This document shows, piece after piece, positions 1 to 7,154 of a stretch of 7,154 nt of DNA. Source of the DNA: Actinomycetota bacterium (lineage in GTDB: Bacteria > Actinomycetota > Actinomycetes > Actinomycetales > Microbacteriaceae). The translations under genes and the position numbers were made by a program. The stretch's first letter is position 1, and every line of letters begins with the position of its first letter. The DNA is taken from assembly GCA_009704155.1 (NCBI GenBank), contig WLES01000041.1, forward strand, positions 1-7,154, in the 5' to 3' direction. The notes under the pieces are model-generated. The model was not told where the DNA came from. It saw nothing but the letters and a program-made list of their open reading frames with translations, and ran no database searches.

Positions 1-1
1 C

Positions 2-610
2 ACGCAATCCAGCGAGCTGGGAACCATTTACACCCCGGACGAGGTCTCGGCCATCACCAAACACGCCCACTCGCTTGGCATGACGGTGCACCTCGATGGC
101 GCTCGCATCTCGAACGCGGCGGCCGCTCTGGGCGTTCCGTTCAGTGCGTTCACGAGGGATGCAGGCGTCGATATCGTGAGCTTCGGTGGAACCAAGAACG
201 GCCTGATGGGCGCAGAGGCAATCGTGGTCTTGAACCCAGAAGCCGTGCAGGGGCTGATTTACCTTCGCAAGATGAACATGCAACTCGCATCGAAGATGCG
301 TTTCGTATCCGCGCAGCTGATTGCCCTTCTCGAAGGTGACCTGTGGTTGCGCTCGGCATCGCACGCCAACACAATGGCCGCCCGCTTACGGTCAGCCCTT
401 GAGGGAGTGTCGGGGGTTAACTTCACACAACCCACACAAGCGAATGGCGTCTTCGCGACGCTGCCACCGGGCGTTGCCGACGAGCTCCGTAAAGAGTTCA
501 GGTTCTACGACTGGAACCCCGCCACCGGCGAAGTTCGCTGGATGTGCGCGTGGGACACCACGGAAGCCGACGTGGACAACTTCGCGGCCGCTGTCCGTCG
601 CCTCGTTTAG
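2..610 (+). CDS. ltaE: Threonine aldolase-like PLP enzyme (3' part, 5' end outside window)
   Basis: This is the C-terminal 202 residues of a fold-type I PLP enzyme of the low-specificity threonine aldolase / beta-eliminating lyase family, which splits L-threonine or allo-threonine into glycine and acetaldehyde in the cytoplasm. The frame is open to the left edge, so the true start is outside. The in-frame ATG at 80 is internal, because the residues before it (TQSSELGTIYTPDEV) already match the family. Visible landmarks are HLDGAR, with Asp32 expected to pair with the pyridine nitrogen of PLP and Arg35 to hold its phosphate region, and SFGGTKNG, where Lys65 (codon 194-196) is the expected Schiff-base lysine. 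The stretches MQLASKMRFVSAQ and VRWMCAWDTTEADVD near the end are typical of the actinobacterial branch. The stop is TAG. It converges on leuA. Substrate specificity cannot be read from this fragment; the closely related aromatic beta-eliminating lyases share these motifs. Confidence 0.85.
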   Translation, partial: TQSSELGTIYTPDEVSAITKHAHSLGMTVHLDGARISNAAAALGVPFSAFTRDAGVDIVSFGGTKNGLMGAEAIVVLNPEAVQGLIYLRKMNMQLASKMRFVSAQLIALLEGDLWLRSASHANTMAARLRSALEGVSGVNFTQPTQANGVFATLPPGVADELRKEFRFYDWNPATGEVRWMCAWDTTEADVDNFAAAVRRLV

Positions 611-667
611 CGACAATCTCGCAGAGTAATCGTGCTGAGGGTTAGACCCCGACCGCGGGTTCAGTAG

Positions 668-2521
<1,854 letters not shown>

Positions 2522-2523
2522 TC

Positions 2524-2553
2524 AGGTTAGCACCGAAAAGCGAGTGTTTTCAG
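2524..2553 (-). promoter_or_regulatory. Candidate leuA promoter overlapping the era stop
   Basis: On the minus strand CTGAAA (2553-2548, four of six matches to TTGACA) and TAACCT (2529-2524, fits TANNNT) are separated by 18 bases. Six bases after the -10 comes the GTG of the leader ORF at 2517, a normal distance for a transcription start. The -35 box contains the TGA stop of era. This would let leuA be expressed independently of the ribosome-assembly genes upstream. Called by eye only. Confidence 0.4.
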
Positions 2554-3431
2554 AAACCGAGTTTGCCGAGCGCTTTCGGGTCGCGCTGCCATTCCTTGGC
2601 AATCGTGACGTGAAGGTCAAGATAAATCGATGTGCCGAGCAGTTTTTCAATCGCCGGGCGAGACCGTTCGCCAATCAGTCGAAGCATCGAACCGCGCTTG
2701 CCAATGATGATTCCCTTTTGACTATCACGCTCGACGATGAGGGACACAAACACTTTGGTGCGGTTACCTTCTCGCACAATGTCGGTCAGTGTGGCAGCGA
2801 GCGAGTGCGGTAGCTCATCGCTCAATTCTTCGAGCACCGATTCGCGCACAATCTCTGGGATTCGAGATTCAATCGACTCGTCGGATACGGCATCGTCCGG
2901 ATACAGCAGCGGCGATTCCTGCATGAGGGGAATCAGCGCTGCAATGAATTCGTCAACGCCGTCTCGCCTTTCCGCCGACACCGGGATCACGAGGGTCCAC
3001 TCCCGCAGTTCGCCGACCTCGGCAAGCTTGTTGAGCACCTGGGTTGAGCTAACCCGATCAGTCTTTGTCACAATGGCGACAACTTTCGCACGCGGATACC
3101 GCGCGAGTTGTTCAAGAATGAATCGGTCGCCCTTGCCGATCGGTTCATCTGCTGGAAGGCACATCCCGATGACGTCAACATCACCGAGAGTGGTTTCAAC
3201 GAGGGCGTTGAGACGCTCCCCCAACAGGGTGCGAGGACGGTGGAGCCCGGGAGTGTCAACAATGATGAGTTGCCCAGCTTCGCGGGTCACGATTCCGCGA
3301 ATCGTCTTGCGGGTGGTTTGGGGTTTCGACGACGTGATGGCGACCTTCTCGCCAATCAGAGCGTTCATGAGGGTCGACTTGCCAACATTTGGGCGTCCGA
3401 CAAACGACAGAAACCCGCTACGCGTCGTCAC
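2550..3431 (-). CDS. era: GTPase Era
   Basis: Era is an essential GTPase that binds 16S rRNA near its 3' end and acts as a checkpoint in 30S subunit maturation. The 293 residues show the G1 P-loop GRPNVGKST (12-20), the switch region around SSKPQTTR, G3 VDTPG (58-62) and G4 TKTD (122-125). A C-terminal KH RNA-binding domain carries GKRG (about 244-247) and ends in WQRDPKALGKLGF, as usual for Era. TKTD in place of NKxD is a tolerated variant of the G4 motif. The frame could start at a TTG at 3443, but GAGGAA lies between that codon and the GTG at 3429-3431 at proper spacing, so the GTG start is used. It overlaps the end of the CBS-domain gene by 14 nt, which suggests translational coupling. 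The stop is TGA, embedded in the putative leuA -35 box. Confidence 0.97.
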   Translation of the reverse strand: MTTRSGFLSFVGRPNVGKSTLMNALIGEKVAITSSKPQTTRKTIRGIVTREAGQLIIVDTPGLHRPRTLLGERLNALVETTLGDVDVIGMCLPADEPIGKGDRFILEQLARYPRAKVVAIVTKTDRVSSTQVLNKLAEVGELREWTLVIPVSAERRDGVDEFIAALIPLMQESPLLYPDDAVSDESIESRIPEIVRESVLEELSDELPHSLAATLTDIVREGNRTKVFVSLIVERDSQKGIIIGKRGSMLRLIGERSRPAIEKLLGTSIYLDLHVTIAKEWQRDPKALGKLGF

Positions 3432-4683
3432 GAAGTTCCTCAACGGTGACGAGAAGAGTCACAAGCTTCTTTCGTCGACGCTCAACACGTTCGGCGACGA
3501 GTCTGAGCCCGTGAACCGACACCGTGTCACCGACAGCGGGGAGTCGTCCGAGATGCTTGACAAACAGGCCACCGACCGTGTCAACATCGTCTTCGTCGAA
3601 CGCAATGTCGAGGTGCTCTGCGAGATTGTCGATACTCGCCGATGCGGCAGCCCGAATCGACCCGTCTCCGATAGCGGTGAAGTCGCTCTCGTCAACGTCG
3701 TCGTATTCGTCAGAGATCTCCCCAATGACCTCTTCAATGAGATCCTCGAGAGTCACGAGCCCCGCAATGCCGCCGTATTCGTCAACGACGAGCGCCATGT
3801 GGTTTGAGCGTTCTTGGAGTTCGCGAAGCGCTTCGTCGGCCTTTTTGACCTCGGGGACGAACAGAGCTGGGCGCGAGAGTTGGCCGATGGGCTTGGTATG
3901 GATTTCCTCGGCGTGGAAGCGGGCGAACCGGGTGACGTCCTTGAGGTACGCAATTCCGACAATGTCGTCTGAACCATCCCCGATGACGGGCATTCGGGAA
4001 TACCCCTCGGCGAGGAAAACGCCAATTGCCGTGTCAACGCTGTCGGTTTCCGTGAGCGTCACCATGTCGGTGCGCGCGACCATCACTTCACGAACAATCG
4101 TGTCCCCGAAATCGAAGATTGACCGAATCAGGTCGCGGTCTTCTTCTTCGATGGCGTCGGACTCTGTCGCTTCATCGACCATCGACATGAGCTGTCGCTC
4201 CGTGTTGATGGTCGTTCGGACCCGGCTGGGCGTGATGACATTGCCAAGCCCGACAAGAACTCGTGTGATCGGGCCGAGCACGATTCTGAATAACCTCACG
4301 AGAAGACCTGTCCACGTCACCACGGCAATCGGATGAGCGCGCCCTACAGAGCGCGGGCTCGAGCCGACGAGCACAAACGTGACGACGGTCATGACGACCG
4401 CCGCGCCGACGAGCGAAGCGACGATGTCGAGGTCGAGGCTGACAAAAGTTAGTGCAACCAGAATGGCAGCGAACGTCTCACTGAGCACCCGAATGAAATT
4501 GACGGTGTTGAGATGAGTGGGAATATCGTCAGCAATTGCATCGAACGTTTTCGCCCGCGGGGTGCCCTCGCCAATCTCGGCGACTTCGGAGCGAGAAAGG
4601 GAGCCATAGGCAGCGTCAATCGCTGTCGCTAGCCCACCGAGAACAACGAGTGCAGCCGCGACGGCTGCGAAAACGAGTGTCAT
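3418..4683 (-). CDS. DUF21-CBS-CorC membrane protein (hemolysin/CorC family)
   Basis: A 421-residue inner-membrane protein with the family's standard order. An N-terminal DUF21/CNNM-type membrane region spans about residues 1-150, with hydrophobic stretches near 3-22, 64-82, 87-107 and 117-150. A pair of CBS domains occupies about 195-320 (VMVARTDMVTL; MPVIGDGSDDIVGIAYLKDV; ALVVDEYGGIAGLVTLEDLIEEVIGE given in part by its DEYGG core at 301-305). A C-terminal CorC/HlyC domain lies at about 335-415. CBS pairs in this family bind adenine nucleotides, and the CNNM/CorC relatives transport or regulate Mg2+. The old hemolysin label is historical, and the substrate here is inferred only. The start ATG overlaps the ybeY stop as ATGA, with AGGA six bases upstream. 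The stop is TAG. The gene regularly sits between ybeY and era in actinobacteria, though a direct link to ribosome assembly is unproven. Confidence 0.93.
   Translation of the reverse strand: MTLVFAAVAAALVVLGGLATAIDAAYGSLSRSEVAEIGEGTPRAKTFDAIADDIPTHLNTVNFIRVLSETFAAILVALTFVSLDLDIVASLVGAAVVMTVVTFVLVGSSPRSVGRAHPIAVVTWTGLLVRLFRIVLGPITRVLVGLGNVITPSRVRTTINTERQLMSMVDEATESDAIEEEDRDLIRSIFDFGDTIVREVMVARTDMVTLTETDSVDTAIGVFLAEGYSRMPVIGDGSDDIVGIAYLKDVTRFARFHAEEIHTKPIGQLSRPALFVPEVKKADEALRELQERSNHMALVVDEYGGIAGLVTLEDLIEEVIGEISDEYDDVDESDFTAIGDGSIRAAASASIDNLAEHLDIAFDEDDVDTVGGLFVKHLGRLPAVGDTVSVHGLRLVAERVERRRKKLVTLLVTVEELRDDA
3436..3441 (-). promoter_or_regulatory. era ribosome binding site
   Basis: GAGGAA, with its GAGG core six bases before the GTG at 3429-3431. 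It lies inside the 3' end of the CBS-domain gene and rules in favour of the shorter Era start over the TTG at 3443. Confidence 0.7.
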
Positions 4684-5138
4684 GCCGAGTCCTGCTCCGC
4701 AAATGAATCAAGCAACTGGCGCTGGAGCGCAAACATTGCCGCTTCCTCGTCTGGTTCTGCGTGGTCAAATCCGAGCAGGTGGAGAATTCCGTGAGTGAGG
4801 AGCAAGCGAATCTCGCTGTCAACCGGGTGTCCCGCTGTGATCGCTTGTTTCTCAGCAACCGTTGGGCAAATCACGACATCGCCGAGCAGGCCGGGGTCGG
4901 TCGGCTTCTCGTCGCTTCCCGGGCGAAGTTCGTCCATCGGGAACGACATGACATCGGTCGGACCGGGTTCGTCCATCCACTCGACGTGGAGTCTCTCCAT
5001 CGCGACTTCGTCAACGAACACGATCGACAAATCGGCGTCGGGGTGAACTTTCATCGCAGACACAACAAAAATTGCCAACCGACGCATTGTCGGTTCGTCA
5101 ACGGTGAAGGTTGTCTCGTTGACAATCTCAACACTCAT
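4680..5138 (-). CDS. ybeY: Endoribonuclease YbeY
   Basis: YbeY is a zinc-dependent single-strand endoribonuclease involved in 16S rRNA 3'-end maturation and 70S quality control. At 152 residues it has the usual length. The metal-binding signature is complete: His116, His120 and His126 in HGILHLLGFDH. The conserved LSIVFVDEVAMERLH and TDVMSFPMDE regions are also present. The ATG overlaps the phoH stop as ATGA, with AAGGG nine bases upstream inside phoH, and its TGA in turn overlaps the start of the CBS-domain gene. The tight phoH-ybeY-CBS-era order places it in a translationally coupled ribosome-maturation operon. No catalytic residue is missing. Confidence 0.96.
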   Translation of the reverse strand: MSVEIVNETTFTVDEPTMRRLAIFVVSAMKVHPDADLSIVFVDEVAMERLHVEWMDEPGPTDVMSFPMDELRPGSDEKPTDPGLLGDVVICPTVAEKQAITAGHPVDSEIRLLLTHGILHLLGFDHAEPDEEAAMFALQRQLLDSFAEQDSA

Positions 5139-6130
5139 CGCTTGTCACCCTTGCGTTTCGCTGTTGCTGCTTGAACCTGCTGTTCGTGAAGTGTGTAGGC
5201 GTCAACGATCTTGGCCACGAGCGTGTGCCGAACGACGTCGGCGCTGGTGAGGGTCGCGATGTGAACGTCGTCCATATCCCCCAGTATCTGGGTTGCGAGC
5301 TTGAGCCCTGAGACATTCGCGGGAAGGTCAACCTGCGTGATGTCACCCGTGACGATCATTTTCGAACCGAACCCTAAACGAGTCAGGAACATTTTCATCT
5401 GTTCAGGGGTCGTGTTTTGCGCTTCATCCAAGATGATGAACGAGTCGTTGAGCGTGCGACCGCGCATGTATGCGAGCGGCGCAACCTCGACAACACCGGT
5501 CGCAAGTAGCTTGGGCACCAGTTCAGGGTCGACCATATCGTTGAGCGCGTCATACAGCGGGCGAAGATACGGGTCGATCTTGTCGGTGAGGGTTCCAGGC
5601 AAAAATCCGAGCTTTTCGCCTGCCTCCACGGCCGGTCGGGTGAGGATGATTCGAGTGACTTCCTTGCGGTGAAGCGCCTGAACCGCCTTCGCCATCGCGA
5701 GATAGGTCTTGCCGGTTCCGGCTGGGCCAATCCCAAACACGATGGTGTTGTGTTCGATGGCATCGACATACGTCTTCTGCCCTGCGGTCTTTGGCCGGAC
5801 GGTTCGCCCGCGGCTTGACACAATCGCTTCACCGAGCACGCCCGACACGCTTCCTCCGTCTCGAACAATCGACTCCCCCTGCACGACGTCACTGTCGCTC
5901 AAATCCGCGCCGTTCGCGATCATGTCAATCAACTCGGTGAACAGTTGCTGGGCGTTGTGGACTTCGTCTTCAGCACCCTCGAGGGTGACGATGTTGCCTC
6001 GCACGTTAACGACAACGGCGGGGAACTTGGACTCGAGTGTCGAAAGAAATCGGTCGTGGGGGCCCAGCAGTCGAACCATGGCGATGCCGTTGATTTCCAA
6101 CTCAACACGCGTGTTGTTTCCGTCAGGCAA
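5135..6130 (-). CDS. phoH: PhoH-family ATPase (PhoH-like, YbeY-linked)
   Basis: A cytoplasmic P-loop ATPase of the PhoH family, 331 residues with the chosen start. It has Walker A GPAGTGKT (135-142), Walker B IILDEAQN (232-239), then TTPEQMKMFLTRLG and the VTGDITQVDLP sensor region, with a basic Lys/Arg tail. PhoH-like proteins of this type are linked to RNA metabolism, some are reported as RNA helicase-like, and they sit next to YbeY in many bacteria, but the exact substrate is unknown. The frame stays open to a TTG at 6157, but that codon lacks a ribosome site. The TTG at 6128-6130 has GGAAGG five bases upstream, overlaps the HIT gene by only eight nt, and gives MPDGNNTRVELEINGIAMVRLLG, in line with actinobacterial homologues. 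The stop is TGA, overlapping the ybeY ATG. The family is certain; the start less so (an alternative is TTG at 6145). Confidence 0.93.
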   Translation of the reverse strand: MPDGNNTRVELEINGIAMVRLLGPHDRFLSTLESKFPAVVVNVRGNIVTLEGAEDEVHNAQQLFTELIDMIANGADLSDSDVVQGESIVRDGGSVSGVLGEAIVSSRGRTVRPKTAGQKTYVDAIEHNTIVFGIGPAGTGKTYLAMAKAVQALHRKEVTRIILTRPAVEAGEKLGFLPGTLTDKIDPYLRPLYDALNDMVDPELVPKLLATGVVEVAPLAYMRGRTLNDSFIILDEAQNTTPEQMKMFLTRLGFGSKMIVTGDITQVDLPANVSGLKLATQILGDMDDVHIATLTSADVVRHTLVAKIVDAYTLHEQQVQAATAKRKGDKR

Positions 6131-6458
6131 GAGTGCCTTCCGCAAGACCGCCGGCAAGAACGTGAGCGTGAACGTGGAACACGGTTTGACCGGCTCCGGC
6201 GCCGCTGTTGAACACTAGGCGGAAATCTCCGTCAGCATATTCCTTCGCGAGTGCGTTTGCCGTGGCGACAATTTCCGCGAGAAGGTCGGGGTCGCCAGCC
6301 GCGAGTTCACTGACGTTCGCGAAATCGTCACGCTTCGGCACAACCAGGAGGTGAACGGGAGCCTGCGGTGCAATGTCTCGAAAGGCAATGAGCGTGTCCG
6401 ATTCAAAGACGATATCGGCAGGGATTTCCCGTGCAACGATGCGATTGAAAATGCTCAT
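6123..6458 (-). CDS. HIT-family (histidine triad) nucleotide-binding protein
   Basis: A 111-residue protein of the HIT superfamily, closest in form to HinT. These are small homodimeric hydrolases that cleave nucleoside phosphoramidates or aminoacyl-adenylates. Visible are the N-terminal SIFNRIVAREIPADIVFE segment, the FRDIAPQAPVHLLVVPKR strand-loop, and the triad HVHAHVL at residues 95-101, with His97 the expected nucleophile. Length is normal. The ATG lies 18 bp after the rsmE stop, with no good Shine-Dalgarno site (only UGGA close by). A -10-like TAGACT six bases before the ATG suggests it may also be started from a leaderless transcript. Its cellular role is unknown, but the gene commonly lies between rsmE and phoH in actinobacteria. 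Confidence 0.93.
   Translation of the reverse strand: MSIFNRIVAREIPADIVFESDTLIAFRDIAPQAPVHLLVVPKRDDFANVSELAAGDPDLLAEIVATANALAKEYADGDFRLVFNSGAGAGQTVFHVHAHVLAGGLAEGTLA
6136..6141 (-). promoter_or_regulatory. phoH ribosome binding site
   Basis: GGAAGG five bases upstream of the TTG at 6128-6130, inside the end of the HIT gene. It is the best Shine-Dalgarno match near the start of phoH and decides between several in-frame TTG codons. Confidence 0.6.
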
Positions 6459-6464
6459 GATTCC

Positions 6465-6470
6465 AGTCTA
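6465..6470 (-). promoter_or_regulatory. Possible internal -10 box for the HIT gene
   Basis: TAGACT on the minus strand, followed by GGAATC and then the ATG at 6458. It sits in the 18-bp gap after rsmE. The -35 candidate TTTTCG (6493-6488, 17-base spacer) is poor. The spacing would put the transcription start on the ATG itself, the layout of leaderless actinobacterial mRNAs. By-eye call. Confidence 0.3.
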
Positions 6471-6476
6471 TCCGCG

Positions 6477-7154
6477 TCAGTACTGCCCGAAAATGGCGCG
6501 GAGCGCAGCGAAACTGGCTGCGCCCGCGGTCGATGTTCTCAAGACGTTGTCGCCGATCCGAATACCGACGGCACCAGCGGCGAGGAGCGATTCCATCTCG
6601 GCAGGCGAAATGCCACCCTCCGGACCGACCACAACAGCGATATCCGTCTCTGTCGTGTGGGTGCGCGCCCATTCGCCAAGGGTCTGGGGTGCACGGGGGT
6701 CCAACACAATGACTGTTCTGTTCTTCACCACGTTCACGAGTTGGGTTGTCGAAACAACGTCGGTGATTGTCGGGATTGTCGCCCGCATCGCCTGTTTTGA
6801 CGCTTCGCGAGCGATTGTTGCCCAGCGCTCACGGCCCTTCGCCTGCTTCTCACCACTCCATCGTGAGATGGAGCGCTCGGCCTGCCACGGGACGATCTCG
6901 GATGCTCCGAGCTCTGTGCACATTTGTACTGCGAGCTCATCGCGATCTCCTTTCGCCAGGGCTTGCACGAGTGAAAGAGTTGGAGAAGCGACAGCGGTTT
7001 CACGAATAACGCTGACGTCGAGCGTGATATGTGACGGTGAGACAGCACTCGCAACACCCTGCGCAATCCAACCGAGACCGTCAGACACTGCCACCGTTTC
7101 ACCGACACGCAAACGAGCAACACTCGCTGCGTGACGGGCTTCGTCACCCTCGAG
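6477..7154 (-). CDS. rsmE: 16S rRNA m3U1498 methyltransferase RsmE (5' end outside window)
   Basis: RsmE uses S-adenosylmethionine to methylate N3 of U1498 in 16S rRNA in the assembled 30S subunit. The visible 225 residues lack only about the first 15-25. The frame stays open through the right edge and the upstream codons read LEGDEARHAASVAR, a good match to the conserved N-terminal RsmE region, so the TTG at 7112 is internal. Landmarks are the N-terminal PUA-like region, LVQALAKGDRDELAVQMCTE (about 62-81), EASKQAMR with the family's Q and R, and the SPOUT-fold knot: VVVGPEGGIS (cofactor loop, GPEGG at about 177-181) and NVLRTSTAGAASFAAL near the end. The LRTSTA form differs from the textbook LRTETA, but as I recall it is common in actinobacteria. 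The stop is TGA, 18 bp before the HIT gene. In relatives dnaJ often lies upstream, outside this view. Confidence 0.95.
   Translation of the reverse strand, partial: LEGDEARHAASVARLRVGETVAVSDGLGWIAQGVASAVSPSHITLDVSVIRETAVASPTLSLVQALAKGDRDELAVQMCTELGASEIVPWQAERSISRWSGEKQAKGRERWATIAREASKQAMRATIPTITDVVSTTQLVNVVKNRTVIVLDPRAPQTLGEWARTHTTETDIAVVVGPEGGISPAEMESLLAAGAVGIRIGDNVLRTSTAGAASFAALRAIFGQY

Noticed and set aside
648..659. CCCG-ACCG-CGGG hairpin as an intrinsic terminator for leuA and the threonine aldolase gene
   Set aside because: Only four base pairs and no T tract on either strand; not listed as a terminator.
3054..3068. Era G4 motif TKTD instead of NKxD
   Set aside because: T for N at this position occurs in functional translational GTPases; the rest of the motifs are intact.
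2737..3807. Long + strand open frame (356 codons) opposite era and the CBS gene
   Set aside because: Antisense shadow: low-complexity Ser/Arg-rich translation typical of reversed actinobacterial codons, while the - strand frames encode clear conserved families.
6534..6551. LRTSTA instead of LRTETA in the RsmE cofactor region
   Set aside because: As far as I recall this is the usual actinobacterial form, and the GPEGG motif is intact, so it is not evidence of loss of function.
6373..7134. Long + strand open frame (253 codons) opposite rsmE and HIT
   Set aside because: Antisense shadow with Ser/Ala/Arg-rich translation and no recognisable motif; rsmE and HIT are unambiguous on the other strand.

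Overview
The window looks like a chromosomal stretch of a moderate-GC actinobacterium (GC roughly in the fifties by eye). The order rsmE, HIT protein, phoH, ybeY, CBS/CorC membrane protein, era, leuA on one strand is a classic actinobacterial housekeeping cluster. The protein sequences resemble Microbacteriaceae-type homologues. That family placement is an inference from recalled sequence character, not from a search. There are no mobile elements, CRISPR arrays, RNA genes or obvious foreign islands.

Layout from the left edge: the 3' two thirds of a PLP-dependent threonine aldolase-like gene runs on the + strand and ends at 610. A 57-bp convergent gap follows. Everything else lies on the - strand, so in transcription order it reads from the right edge leftwards: rsmE (5' end outside the window), a HIT-family protein, phoH, ybeY, a DUF21-CBS-CorC membrane protein, era, then leuA. 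From the HIT gene to era every junction overlaps (14 nt or less, twice as ATGA), so these genes are probably co-transcribed and translationally coupled. Several act on rRNA or ribosome assembly: RsmE methylates 16S rRNA, YbeY is an rRNA-processing endonuclease, Era is a 30S assembly GTPase, and PhoH is a recurrent ATPase partner of YbeY.

leuA is set apart from this operon by about 140 bp holding the most interesting element of the window. This is a candidate leucine-responsive leader: a -10/-35 pair overlapping the end of era, a probable leaderless 13-codon leader ORF with four Leu codons (three consecutive), a perfect 11-bp stem with a 17-nt loop, and the leuA Shine-Dalgarno site. It matches in position and content the LEU element (a pseudoknot) described computationally upstream of leuA in Actinobacteria. 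It is therefore probably an instance of a known but little-tested class rather than something wholly new.

For leuA, era and phoH the longest open frame is not the likely protein. In each case a Shine-Dalgarno motif lies inside the longer frame and points to a shorter GTG or TTG start, and the coordinates given use those starts.
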